Assembly: GCA_905196835.1 (NCBI GenBank)
Contig: CAJJWN010000005.1
Span: forward strand, 1 to 64,000
Origin: an uncultured Prevotella sp.
Lineage (GTDB): Bacteria; Bacteroidota; Bacteroidia; Bacteroidales; Bacteroidaceae
Direction: 5' to 3'
DNA length: 64,000 nucleotides
A model generated the notes under the pieces. The model did not search any database and was not told where the DNA came from. It was given only the letters and a program-made list of their open reading frames with translations. Positions 7,285 through 15,944 of this stretch are shown here, one piece after another. The position numbers were made by a program, and so were the translations under genes. How positions within the stretch are numbered: the first letter of the stretch is position 1; the number at the start of each line of letters is the position of its first letter.

Positions 7285-8568
7285 ATGGTAAGACCTCTGG
7301 CAGAAAGACTTAGGCCGAAGACGCTTGACGAGTATATCGGACAGAAGCATCTTGTAGGCAAGGGCGCCGTCCTCCGCAGCATGATAGAGTCGGGAAGGGC
7401 GGTGTCGTTCATCTTGTGGGGGCCGCCGGGCGTGGGCAAGACAACGCTGGCACTAATCGTGGCCCGGCAGCTGAAGGTACCGTTCTATACGCTGAGTGCT
7501 GTGTCAAGCGGCGTCAAAGAGGTGCGTGAGGTTATAGACAAAGCCCGGCATTCTGGCTTCTTCAACAGCAATGCGCCAATTCTCTTCATTGACGAGATTC
7601 ACCGTTTCAGCAAGAGCCAGCAGGACTCGCTGTTGGCGGCGGTGGAGCAGGGCGTGGTGACGCTTGTAGGAGCAACGACTGAGAACCCGTCGTTTGAGGT
7701 CATTCGTCCGTTGCTCTCACGATGTCAGCTGTATGTGCTGAAACCGCTAGAGAGGGAAAACTTGTTGGAACTGTTGCATCGTGCCGTGACAGAGGATGTG
7801 GAATTGAAAAAACTTGACATCCGCTTGAAGGAAACCGGAGCGATACTGCGATATAGCGGCGGCGACGCGCGCAAGCTGCTTAACATACTTGAACTTGTGG
7901 TAAGCGCTGCCGGCAGCGACACGGTGGAGGTGACTGACGAAAGGGTTGTGGCGTGTCTTCAGCAGAGCCCGTTGGCTTATGACAAGGACGGCGAGATGCA
8001 CTATGACATCGTTTCGGCATTCATAAAAAGCATACGCGGTTCAGACCCCGATGCGGCTCTGTATTGGCTGGCTCGCATGATAGAAGGAGGGGAGGACCCT
8101 AAGTTCATTGCACGGAGGCTGATAATAAGCGCGGCTGAGGACGTGGGGCTGGCAAATCCCAATGCTCTGTTGCTGGCTAATGCCGCGTTTGATGCTGTGA
8201 GCAAGATTGGGTGGCCCGAGGGACGCATACCGTTAGCTGAAGCTACCGTGTACCTTGCCGCGAGTGCAAAGAGCAACTCTGCATACAACGGCATAGCCGA
8301 GGCATTGAGTCTGGTGAAGAGAACAGGCAATTTGCCTGTACCCTTGCACCTGCGCAATGCGCCGACAAAGCTGATGGCAGACCTCGGTTACCATGACGGG
8401 TACAAATATGCGCACGACTATCCAGGCAATTTCGTAGTGCAGCAGTATCTGCCGGAAGGAGCCCAAGGAGAGCGCTTGTGGCACGCGCAGCATTCGCCGG
8501 CCGAGGAAAAGATGTACCAGCGGATGATTGCTTGTTGGGGAGAAAGGTACAAAAATAATGAAAAGTGA
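7285..8568 (+). CDS. rarA: Replication-associated recombination protein A (RarA/MgsA AAA ATPase)
   Basis: 427-residue clamp-loader-like AAA+ ATPase acting at stalled replication forks. It starts MVRPLAERLRPKTLDEYIGQ; the upstream in-frame extension is rejected because it crosses the promoter. Walker A is GPPGVGKTT (about residues 45-53), Walker B ILFIDEIHRFSKSQQD, and sensor-1 is GATTENPSFEV. The C-terminal half carries the tetramerisation region (YDIVSAFIKSIRGSDPDAALYWLARM, AEDVGLANPNAL). Full length. The gene ends ...NNEK-stop inside an AAAAGTGAAAA repeat. Divergent from the amidase gene. Confidence 0.95.
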   Translation: MVRPLAERLRPKTLDEYIGQKHLVGKGAVLRSMIESGRAVSFILWGPPGVGKTTLALIVARQLKVPFYTLSAVSSGVKEVREVIDKARHSGFFNSNAPILFIDEIHRFSKSQQDSLLAAVEQGVVTLVGATTENPSFEVIRPLLSRCQLYVLKPLERENLLELLHRAVTEDVELKKLDIRLKETGAILRYSGGDARKLLNILELVVSAAGSDTVEVTDERVVACLQQSPLAYDKDGEMHYDIVSAFIKSIRGSDPDAALYWLARMIEGGEDPKFIARRLIISAAEDVGLANPNALLLANAAFDAVSKIGWPEGRIPLAEATVYLAASAKSNSAYNGIAEALSLVKRTGNLPVPLHLRNAPTKLMADLGYHDGYKYAHDYPGNFVVQQYLPEGAQGERLWHAQHSPAEEKMYQRMIACWGERYKNNEK

Positions 8569-8645
8569 AAAACGAAAAGTGAGAACTCCAAGTGTTTTGC
8601 AGGATAATGGATTTTTCACTTTCACTTTTACTTCACTTTAAAATT
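8555..8645. repeat. AAAAGTGAAAA-type imperfect inverted repeat
   Basis: AATGAAAAGTGAAAAACGAAAAGTGAGAAC is followed after about 30 nt by TTTTTCACTTTCACTTTTACTTCACTTT. The arms are A-rich and T-rich imperfect complements at the 3' end of rarA, and the rarA TGA lies inside the first arm. A related single arm occurs at 24811-24840 at the 3' end of the MFS gene. Confidence 0.6.
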
Positions 8646-8651
8646 AAAAAT

Positions 8652-9608
8652 ATGAGAATAGTTGTTTTAGATGGATACAGTGTCAATCCCGGCGACTTGT
8701 CGTGGAATGCGCTTGGAAAATTAGGTGAATTGACCGTGTATGACAGGACAGACGCCTGTGACGTTGTAAACCGTGCGCAAGGCGCGGACGTGATTCTGAC
8801 AAACAAGGTGGTAATATCCGACGGCATTATGGAGCGTCTTGCCGGATTGAAATATATAGGTGTGCTTGCCACGGGCTACAACGTGGTTGACGTAGAGGCG
8901 GCGGCACGCCGCGGCATAGTGGTGACGAATGTCCCGGCATATAGTACGGACAGCGTTGTGCAGATGACCTTTGCCCACATATTGAACATGACTAACCGTG
9001 TGGCTCATTATGCGTGTGAGAATGGAAAGGGCAAATGGAGTGCTGCGGCGGACTTCTGTTATTGGGACGCTCCGTTGGACGAACTGGCCGGTATGACCCT
9101 TGGTGTTGTGGGGCTTGGCAATATAGGATTTAAGGTTGCTTGTATTGCGCACAGTTTCGGAATGGACGTTTTCGCATGTACGAGTAAGAACTCGGCCGAC
9201 CTGCCCTCGGGAATACAGAAGACAACGTTCAGGGGTTTGCTCGGCATAAGCGACATACTTACACTTCACTGCCCGTTGACCGCAGATACGCATGAGATGA
9301 TAAATAAGGAGACGCTTGGAATGATGAAGCGCGGCGCACTGCTTGTAAATACAGGGCGCGGTGCCCTTGTCAACGAGGCAGACGTGGCTGAAGCCCTTGT
9401 CGGCGGGCAGTTGGGCGGATATGGAGCCGACGTGATGCAGCAGGAGCCACCGGCGGCTGACAATCCGTTGCTGCACGCCCCTAACGCATACATTACCCCA
9501 CACATAGCATGGGCTACGTTGGCAGCTCGTAAGCGTCTTATGGCTGTCGCCGCCGCCAATGTCAAAGCATTTGCCAACGGACGGCCGGTTAACATTGTAA
9601 GCAGATGA
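8652..9608 (+). CDS. D-2-hydroxyacid dehydrogenase (glycerate dehydrogenase/hydroxypyruvate reductase-like)
   Basis: 318-residue NAD(P)-dependent dehydrogenase. It starts MRIVVLDGYSVNPGDLSW. The Rossmann motif GVVGLGNIGFKV sits near residue 150. The catalytic Arg is in VNTGRGALVNEADV and the Glu-His pair in MQQEPP...ITPHIAWAT, all in the usual order. The N-terminal GLKYIGVLATGYNVVD segment is typical of HprA/glycerate dehydrogenases. Its last codons overlap the next gene by 4 nt (ATGA). The exact substrate (hydroxypyruvate, glyoxylate or another 2-ketoacid) cannot be read from sequence. Confidence 0.88.
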   Translation: MRIVVLDGYSVNPGDLSWNALGKLGELTVYDRTDACDVVNRAQGADVILTNKVVISDGIMERLAGLKYIGVLATGYNVVDVEAAARRGIVVTNVPAYSTDSVVQMTFAHILNMTNRVAHYACENGKGKWSAAADFCYWDAPLDELAGMTLGVVGLGNIGFKVACIAHSFGMDVFACTSKNSADLPSGIQKTTFRGLLGISDILTLHCPLTADTHEMINKETLGMMKRGALLVNTGRGALVNEADVAEALVGGQLGGYGADVMQQEPPAADNPLLHAPNAYITPHIAWATLAARKRLMAVAAANVKAFANGRPVNIVSR

Positions 9609-10225
9609 ACACGATTCAGATAGTAATAGAGTTTCTTGGAACGTTCGCCTTCGCCATATCAGGCATACGCTGGGCTGCGGCCAAGGATTTCGACTGGTTC
9701 GGCGGTTACGTTGTAGGTTTGGCCACTGCTATAGGTGGCGGTACAATCAGAGACGTGATGCTCGGTGTCACGCCGTTCTGGATGACTAACTCCATTTACA
9801 TGATATGTACTGCCGTGGCGTTGGTTACTGTCATTGTGTTCAAGAAGATGATTGTGAAGTTTACCAGCACTTGGTTCTTGTTCGACACGTTGGGGCTTGC
9901 ACTGTTTACCGTGGCAGGTCTGCAGAAAACTCTTTATGAGGGATTCCCGTTTTGGGTGGCAATCATAATGGGGTGCATAACCGGTGCCGCCGGCGGAGTG
10001 ATACGCGATGTGCTTATTAACGAAGTGCCATTGATATTCAGAAAAGAGATTTATGCTATGGCCTGCATTCTCGGCGGTGTGGTTTATTATGTATGTCAGG
10101 CGGTTGGTCTTAACGCTGAGGTTACTGTCATAACAAGTTTTTCTGCAGTAGTCATAGTAAGGCTTATGGCCGTAAGGTTGCATATATCTTTGCCACATCT
10201 TCACGGAGAAAAGGATGCGGATTAG
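9605..10225 (+). CDS. TRIC/UPF0126 (YicG-like) membrane protein
   Basis: 206-residue inner-membrane protein with about seven hydrophobic helices. It has the two UPF0126 repeats with the signature glycines: GLATAIGGGTIRDVMLG in the first and MGCITGAAGGVIRDVLI in the second. The family is related to trimeric intracellular cation (TRIC) channels and some members conduct potassium or transport glycine. It overlaps the dehydrogenase gene by 4 nt, so the two are likely co-expressed. The physiological substrate is unknown. Confidence 0.9.
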   Translation: MNTIQIVIEFLGTFAFAISGIRWAAAKDFDWFGGYVVGLATAIGGGTIRDVMLGVTPFWMTNSIYMICTAVALVTVIVFKKMIVKFTSTWFLFDTLGLALFTVAGLQKTLYEGFPFWVAIIMGCITGAAGGVIRDVLINEVPLIFRKEIYAMACILGGVVYYVCQAVGLNAEVTVITSFSAVVIVRLMAVRLHISLPHLHGEKDAD

Positions 10226-10233
10226 CTTGCAAA

Positions 10234-10289
10234 ATGCCGCATTGCGCATCATGTTTCGCCGTATTTGAAACATGGTTGCAATGCGGCAT
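10234..10289. terminator. Bidirectional hairpin between convergent genes
   Basis: ATGCCGCATTGC (10234-10245) pairs perfectly with GCAATGCGGCAT (10278-10289), and an inner ATGTTTC/GAAACAT extends the stem. A-rich sequence precedes it and T-containing sequence follows, so it can stop transcription from either side. Confidence 0.65.
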
Positions 10290-10344
10290 AAAGTTTTGTT
10301 TCGATGGGGCGCATTTTGCAAATCCTGCACTCCGGCGGATTTGC

Positions 10345-12015
10345 TTATTTCGAATATTTGTCTATCAGCGGTTGGGCTTGTGGGTTGCCAAGTTCATTGG
10401 CTTTTTCAAGGTTGGGCAGTCCGGCAGCCGTGTCTCCTTTCCTTATCTGCGCCAATCCGAGCAATAGGTATCCGTCAGAATATTCAGGAGCGAGCTTGAC
10501 GCAGCGTGTGGCCGTTTCCAAAGCTTCGTCGTTCATGTTAACCCTTAGTTGCAGCGAGGCCATTTCGGCGTAATATGTGGGCTCTTCTGGCGAGAGCATG
10601 ATTGCAGCGGCAAGGTCGCCAAGTGCCTGTTGGTATAGCCTGGCTTTGATTTCAGCCTGGCTGCGTATGTAATAGAACTGTGAACTCATACGTTGCCCTG
10701 AAAGTATTTCGTAGCGTGTATAGTCGAAAACTGCTTGGCGGAAACTGTCGATGGCGTTGTAGGCATCCGCACGTGCGAGAAAGTATGGTGCGGCTTCGCG
10801 TATGCGCAGCGTGTCAGTATTGTTTATTGCGCTGTCAAGCAAGGCTATGATTTCCTGTTGCGGTGCTTTCATCATGGTCTTGCACTGTGCGGCTTCATAG
10901 AACAGTTCGGGGTTGTGCATGGAAGTGTTGAGCAGCTGGGTGAACTCGCCGTATGCCTTCTGATAGTCGCCTTTGGCGAAGGTTATCTGCGCCTGTTGGT
11001 GTTGGTATGCTGGTAGTTGGTTGATGGCATATGCCTGGTTTGTTTCTTCTTCTGCTTTGTCAAGAGTCCAGTCGGTGTAGGGAACGTCTGCCTTGAATAC
11101 GAGTTTGTCATATATGATTTTTCCGTATGCGGCATGTGCTTCGTCTTTCTTGTCGGCCTGTTTTATTGCAGCTTCCATAGTTTTTGTAGCACCCTTAAAG
11201 TCGTTTACGGCAACCTGCATACGTGCTTTTGCCGAATAACCGTCTACAAGTTTCGGGTATTGTGCCATGAAGTCGTTTACAACGGCGGCGTGTTTCACGG
11301 AGTCTTCGCTTTCGGCCATCATAAGGATGAGCAGGGCCTGTTCCTGCTCTTCTGGTAGCGCTGGTGGTATGCCTATCTGTCGCATGATTGGGTCGTTAAG
11401 AGCAAATCCTGTGGTATGTAGGCTTAAGGCTAAGTTTGCATCGGTGGCGTGTGTATCGGTTGATGTCGCTGACGGTTTTAGAAGGCCGATGACTTGCCCT
11501 TGGCTGTTTAAGAACGGACTGGCGTCTGACTTTTCAGGCGCTTGCATAGTGAAAATGTAATAATAGTATTCACCCATAAATGTCTCAACGCTTTTTACCG
11601 TTGTGCTCAAAGGCTTTGCGCCGTTATCCTGATACGTTGCCAGCCATACCTCGTCACCGCTTTTAGCCGGAGTGGAGGCAAGGTTTACAGGTTCAGGCTT
11701 TATGTTTTCAACCTTGAACTTGGCCATGTCGTATATTTCGTTTGTTCCGAGTATGCGCGATACTTCACCATGCTTGCCTTTGGTGTCGGTAACCGTGGCG
11801 CGCGCCGCTCCCAAAAACGGTTTGAGCGAGCTTACAGCCGTGCCGTCAGCGGAAATGAATATGCCGTTGCTTTCAGACAGTACAGAACCATCGGCTTTGT
11901 AAGTAGTGAGCCTGAATACAGATTTAGCGGCGTCCTTTACCGATGATGGCTGCGCTACGCATTGTACCGCACAGCATACTATGGTTGTCAGAATTAATAA
12001 ACTAATGCGTTTCAT
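10345..12015 (-). CDS. Exported trypsin-like (pseudo)protease with C-terminal TPR repeats
   Basis: 556 residues with signal peptide MKRISLLILTTIVCCAVQCVAQ. Residues about 25-220 follow the chymotrypsin/HtrA fold (AKSVFRLTTYKADGSVLSESNGIFISADGTAVSS, SDASPFLNSQGQVIGLLKP). However, the usual His loop (T-x-x-HV) reads SSLKPF and the GNSGGP serine loop reads SDASPF, so the catalytic triad looks incomplete. Residues about 240-550 are TPR helices (ETATRCVKLAPEYSDGYLLLGLAQIRKGD). It lies 17 nt after recN. It could be a scaffold or peptide-sensing protein rather than an active protease. Confidence 0.8.
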   Translation of the reverse strand: MKRISLLILTTIVCCAVQCVAQPSSVKDAAKSVFRLTTYKADGSVLSESNGIFISADGTAVSSLKPFLGAARATVTDTKGKHGEVSRILGTNEIYDMAKFKVENIKPEPVNLASTPAKSGDEVWLATYQDNGAKPLSTTVKSVETFMGEYYYYIFTMQAPEKSDASPFLNSQGQVIGLLKPSATSTDTHATDANLALSLHTTGFALNDPIMRQIGIPPALPEEQEQALLILMMAESEDSVKHAAVVNDFMAQYPKLVDGYSAKARMQVAVNDFKGATKTMEAAIKQADKKDEAHAAYGKIIYDKLVFKADVPYTDWTLDKAEEETNQAYAINQLPAYQHQQAQITFAKGDYQKAYGEFTQLLNTSMHNPELFYEAAQCKTMMKAPQQEIIALLDSAINNTDTLRIREAAPYFLARADAYNAIDSFRQAVFDYTRYEILSGQRMSSQFYYIRSQAEIKARLYQQALGDLAAAIMLSPEEPTYYAEMASLQLRVNMNDEALETATRCVKLAPEYSDGYLLLGLAQIRKGDTAAGLPNLEKANELGNPQAQPLIDKYSK

Positions 12016-12032
12016 ATTTATCGATAGATTGT

Positions 12033-13697
12033 TTATTGTTTAAGTAATTCTTTTGCGTTGCTTATGGCGGCTTCGGTTACTTCAGAACCGCTAAGCATCT
12101 GCGCAATTTCTTTAATTCGTTCGCTTTCGGAGAGTTTACACATCTTGCTTGTAGTGCCGTTTTCTCCCTCTTCTTTGTACACTCTGTAGTGTGTGGAGCC
12201 TTTTGCAGCTATCTGCGGCAGGTGCGTTATGCTTATGACTTGTCGTTCGGTGTGTGCCATTTCTTGCATTATGTCCGCCATCTTTTCAGCCACTTTGCCG
12301 CTTACACCTGTGTCAATCTCGTCAAAGATTATCGTGGGCAGTTTTACAGCACCGCTTATCATTGCTTTTAGCGATAGCATGACTCTGGCAATTTCACCGC
12401 CAGACGCTACTTGCGTTACAGGTTGCATCTGTGTGCTTGTATTTGCGCTGAAAAGGAACGATGCTGCGTCGTGCCCGTCAGTTCCAAGCTCTTTCTTTTC
12501 GAGTTTGACAGCGAAGCGTACTTTGGGAATGCCGAGCTGGATTAGCCTTTCGGGTATTTCGCGTTCTATATCTTTGGCTGCTTTTGTACGTACGGCAGTT
12601 AGTTTGTCGGCAAGGGCGGCACATTCCTCGGCAAGCCGGTTCTCGCGTTCAAGCATAGCGGCTATTTCCTCGTCACCATTGTCTATTTTGTCCAATTTTG
12701 ATTCAAGTTCAGACTTGATATCCAGCAGCTCTTCCACCGTGGCGACATTGTGCTTTTTCTCGAATGAATAAATCTTGTCAAGGGCATTGTCAACCGTTTC
12801 TTGGTGTTGAGGGTCAAATTCTATGCCGTCAACGCTCGAACTTACATCCTGTAAAATGTCTTTCAACTCGATATAGCAGCTTTCCAACCGTTCTGCCAAT
12901 GGCTTTGTTTCAGGATATATTTCGGTTATGCTTTCGAGCGAACGCACGGCTTCTTTCAGCTTGTCTGTCATTCCGCTGTCAGTTTCGTTGTCGCCCAAGA
13001 TGTTTTCGACATTATATAATGTTGTCTTGATTTCCTCTACATGGCTTAACATGTTACTTTCATGTTCAAGCTCTTCCTGAATACCTGGCTTAAGTCCTGC
13101 TTCGGTGAGCTCTTTGAGTTGGAAGCGCATGAAGTCTTCGTTCCTCTTGCCTTCTTCGGCTTCTTCCTGCAAGCGTCTTACTTCTTTCTTTGTTTCCCGG
13201 TATTCGTTAAAGCGTTCTTTGTATTCGGCAAGCAGCTCTTTGTCGTCGGCAATGATGTCGATGACATTTATTTGGAAGTCTTCCTCGTTAAGCAACAGGT
13301 TCTGGTGCTGGCTGTGTATGTCAATCAGCTGCCCGCCGAGGCCTTTTATCAATGACAGAGGAACAGGCGTGTCGTTAATGAATGCCCTGCTTTTTCCCGA
13401 AGGACTTATTTCGCGACGCAAGATGCAGTCTTCTGCATCGTAATCTATGCCATTTTTGCTGAAAAAGTCTTGCATTTCGTATCTGCTGATGTCGAAATGC
13501 GCTTCAATGACACATTTGCGTGTGTTCTGCTTGATGTATTTTGTGTCGGCGCGCTGACCTAACAATAGGTTTATGGCTCCGAGTATGATGCTCTTGCCTG
13601 CTCCCGTCTCGCCGGTTATAACCGAGAAGCCGGGATTAAACTGGATGTCGAGCGTGTCTATCAGTGTAAAGTTGTTGATGTACAGTTGTTTCAGCAT
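12033..13697 (-). CDS. recN: DNA repair protein RecN
   Basis: 554-residue SMC-like ATPase of double-strand-break repair. The N-terminus MLKQLYINNFTLIDTLDIQF leads into Walker A GETGAGKSI (near residue 30), followed by the RecN motif DIHSQHQNLLL. The central coiled coil is rich in Glu/Lys. C-terminal QVASGGEIARVMLSLKAM (signature), IIFDEIDTGVSG (Walker B) and ISITHLPQIAA complete the ABC head. Normal length. It follows the DUF4835 gene at 21 nt within a minus-strand cluster starting at dnaN. Confidence 0.95.
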   Translation of the reverse strand: MLKQLYINNFTLIDTLDIQFNPGFSVITGETGAGKSIILGAINLLLGQRADTKYIKQNTRKCVIEAHFDISRYEMQDFFSKNGIDYDAEDCILRREISPSGKSRAFINDTPVPLSLIKGLGGQLIDIHSQHQNLLLNEEDFQINVIDIIADDKELLAEYKERFNEYRETKKEVRRLQEEAEEGKRNEDFMRFQLKELTEAGLKPGIQEELEHESNMLSHVEEIKTTLYNVENILGDNETDSGMTDKLKEAVRSLESITEIYPETKPLAERLESCYIELKDILQDVSSSVDGIEFDPQHQETVDNALDKIYSFEKKHNVATVEELLDIKSELESKLDKIDNGDEEIAAMLERENRLAEECAALADKLTAVRTKAAKDIEREIPERLIQLGIPKVRFAVKLEKKELGTDGHDAASFLFSANTSTQMQPVTQVASGGEIARVMLSLKAMISGAVKLPTIIFDEIDTGVSGKVAEKMADIMQEMAHTERQVISITHLPQIAAKGSTHYRVYKEEGENGTTSKMCKLSESERIKEIAQMLSGSEVTEAAISNAKELLKQ

Positions 13698-13718
13698 TGT
13701 CGTGTGTTACAATACGTG

Positions 13719-14621
13719 TTACTCTTTTATTTTGTCCCAATAGTTGCTTTGCGACGCGTTGATTGAGAAAAGCACATTGTAGACGGCATCTTTTTCTTTA
13801 GGAGTACCTTTGCCTTTGTATATATTGCCGAGTTCGTCTTTCTTGTAATCTGTCCATATCTGTGGCAACATGCTTAGGGGCTTGTCTTCATGTGCTTTTT
13901 TCAGATTGGTCTGTATCGCGGTTGATATGTTAGTGCGTCCGCGGTCGGCATTGTTCGCCATTTCGTCCAGCCCAGTACGGTAGTAATCGTATTGGAACTG
14001 GCGGAAAGGTTGCATCGCTCCGTCCATATAGTCGTTGATTATGGCAAAACGGTTGCGGTCGTTCTCAAAAGCCTTCCATCCTGTAAAGCTGAGGTTCTGG
14101 GCGTTGTTTACAAGATTCAGACATCGTTGCAACACGTCTTCGCCGCCCATGGGCGAGAAACTGTCAAGGTCGAGGCCGATAATCAGGTAGGCATAGTATG
14201 CTATTAACGCGGTCAGTTGGTTGTCAACCATTTCTTCGTTGAACTCGAGCTGGTCGAATTGTGCGAACTCGAAATTGAAGTCGGCATCTTGGTTGTTATA
14301 CAGGGTTGACGTGTATGCCGAATTGTAAACCGGTCTGTTGGCCTGAATGAGTGCCGTGCATGTGAAAGCGTTTGACGACTGGTCGTACTTCGTTACCGTT
14401 ATGTTGAAATTGCATACAATCCTTTCGTTCTTCTGGAATTGCAGTGACGTCCATTGCCTGTCGTTGATAAATTGTTCGAGCGTTTGCTGCAAATTGTCGA
14501 ACACACTGGCGTCAGTCCCTTGTATCTGGTTATGGTTTATTGTTACTTTTGCCAGAAGTTCTTGGGCTTTTATGCCTGTCAGCATGGCGCAAAGACATAT
14601 TATGATGGATAACAGCCTCAT
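13719..14621 (-). CDS. DUF4835 exported protein
   Basis: 300-residue protein with signal peptide MRLLSIIICLCAMLTGIKAQ, then the DUF4835 pattern: ELLAKVTINHNQIQGTDASV near the start, FINDRQWTS, QYDYYRTGLDEMANN and a C-terminal PLSMLPQIWTDYKKDELGNI. This family is Bacteroidetes-specific, of unknown function, and conserved between coaBC and recN across the phylum. It probably sits in the periplasm or at the outer membrane. It is 22 nt after coaBC and 21 nt before recN. Confidence 0.85.
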   Translation of the reverse strand: MRLLSIIICLCAMLTGIKAQELLAKVTINHNQIQGTDASVFDNLQQTLEQFINDRQWTSLQFQKNERIVCNFNITVTKYDQSSNAFTCTALIQANRPVYNSAYTSTLYNNQDADFNFEFAQFDQLEFNEEMVDNQLTALIAYYAYLIIGLDLDSFSPMGGEDVLQRCLNLVNNAQNLSFTGWKAFENDRNRFAIINDYMDGAMQPFRQFQYDYYRTGLDEMANNADRGRTNISTAIQTNLKKAHEDKPLSMLPQIWTDYKKDELGNIYKGKGTPKEKDAVYNVLFSINASQSNYWDKIKE

Positions 14622-14643
14622 TCCCTCGTGTCGTTATATTTTG

Positions 14644-15840
14644 TTACATTGATAGTTCTGCGAGCTTGTCGATGATGTCGCATGCTACTTCTTTCTTGCT
14701 TTTCTTATCGTATTCAATGGTTTTCGTGCCAGTGATGATTTTTATTTGGTTGTCATCGGTACGGAATGTTGTGCCCTTGTTGCGTGTGGAGTTGAGCACA
14801 ATAAAGTCGAAGTGTTTTCTTTCAAGTTTGCTTTTGGCATTAGCATCTTCGTTGTCTGTTTCCAAGGCGAAACCTATCAGGCATTGTCCGTCGTGTTTTT
14901 GCCGTCCTAATTCTTCGGCGATGTCTTGTGTCGGACAGAGTTTTATCAGCAGGTCGTCTTTACCGCGCTTTATTTTTTTGTCCGCAGTGTTTTCCGGCTT
15001 GAAGTCGGCCACGGCGGCGCATAGTATCGCTGCGTCGCATCCGCTAAACACGCTTGTAGCTGCGTTGTACATTTCTTGACAGCTTTCCACATCGATGCGC
15101 CGTATTTCATTTGAACACTGTATGCCTACCGGGCCGCTTATCAATGTTACTTCGGCTCCGCGTCTTGCGCATTCTTCGGCAATGGCAAAGCCCATCTTCC
15201 CGCTAGAATAGTTGCCGATAAATCTTACAGGGTCGATTTTCTCATATGTAGGACCGGCCGTAATCATTATGCGTTTACCTTTGAGCTGGTCTTTCTTTTC
15301 ATAAAAGAAATTGTCTAACGTTCTGACTATTGTTGCAGGCTCTTCCATACGGCCTTTGCCTTCAAGTCCGCTTGCAAGGAAACCGCTTTGCGGCTCTATT
15401 ATGATATTGCCGTATGAGCGGAGTTTATCAAGGTTTTGTCGGGTTGATGGGTGGGCGTACATGTCAAGGTCCATTGCCGGCGCAATGAATACAGGAGCTT
15501 TCATTGAAAGGTAGGTGGTAATCAGCATGTTGTCAGCTATGCCGTTAGCCATTTTGCCTATCGTGCTTGCCGTACACGGAGCTATGAGCATGGCGTCAGC
15601 CCAAAGGCCGATGTCAACGTGTGAGTTCCAAGTGCCGTCGCGCTGTGAAAAGAATTCGCTGATTACCGGCTTGTGTGTCAATGCCGACAGTGTGATTGGA
15701 GTTATGAACTCTTTTCCTGCCGGGGTTATCACCGTCTGCACCTCGGCACCTTGCTTTATCAACTCGCGTATAAGAAGACAGGCTTTGTATGCGGCGATAC
15801 TTCCTGTTATGCCGAGAACTATTTTTTTACCTTTCAACAT
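14644..15840 (-). CDS. coaBC: Bifunctional phosphopantothenoylcysteine decarboxylase/phosphopantothenate-cysteine ligase
   Basis: 398 residues carrying two steps of coenzyme A synthesis. The N-terminal flavoprotein CoaC (LGITGSIAAYKACLLIREL, PCTASTIGKMANGIADN, IAPAMDLDMYAHP) is followed by CoaB (MITAGPTYEKIDPVRFIGN, SSGKMGFAIAEECARRGAEV, AVADFKPE, the KIKRGKDDLLIKLCPTQDI lysine loop, and VLNSTRNKGTTF). The decarboxylase motif usually written PAMNxxM reads PAMDLDM here. Cytosolic. Located between the exonuclease and DUF4835 genes. Confidence 0.95.
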   Translation of the reverse strand: MLKGKKIVLGITGSIAAYKACLLIRELIKQGAEVQTVITPAGKEFITPITLSALTHKPVISEFFSQRDGTWNSHVDIGLWADAMLIAPCTASTIGKMANGIADNMLITTYLSMKAPVFIAPAMDLDMYAHPSTRQNLDKLRSYGNIIIEPQSGFLASGLEGKGRMEEPATIVRTLDNFFYEKKDQLKGKRIMITAGPTYEKIDPVRFIGNYSSGKMGFAIAEECARRGAEVTLISGPVGIQCSNEIRRIDVESCQEMYNAATSVFSGCDAAILCAAVADFKPENTADKKIKRGKDDLLIKLCPTQDIAEELGRQKHDGQCLIGFALETDNEDANAKSKLERKHFDFIVLNSTRNKGTTFRTDDNQIKIITGTKTIEYDKKSKKEVACDIIDKLAELSM

Positions 15841-15849
15841 AATGTATCT

Positions 15850-15944
15850 AATTAAGAGTTAAGAATTAAGAATTAAGAAAAAATGTCTTTATTCTTGTTA
15901 AAACGCATATTTTCTTAATTCTTAACTCTTAATTTTAATTCTTA
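15850..15944. repeat. AATTAAG-family inverted repeat, copy 1
   Basis: AATTAAGAGTTAAGAATTAAG plus a further AATTAAGAAA (15850-15880) is inverted as TTTCTTAATTCTTAACTC... (15911-15934) around a 30-nt centre. The exonuclease stop codon at 15935 lies in the adjoining AATAAGAATTAAAATTAAG sequence. It may act as a weak terminator between the exonuclease and coaBC. Confidence 0.8.
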
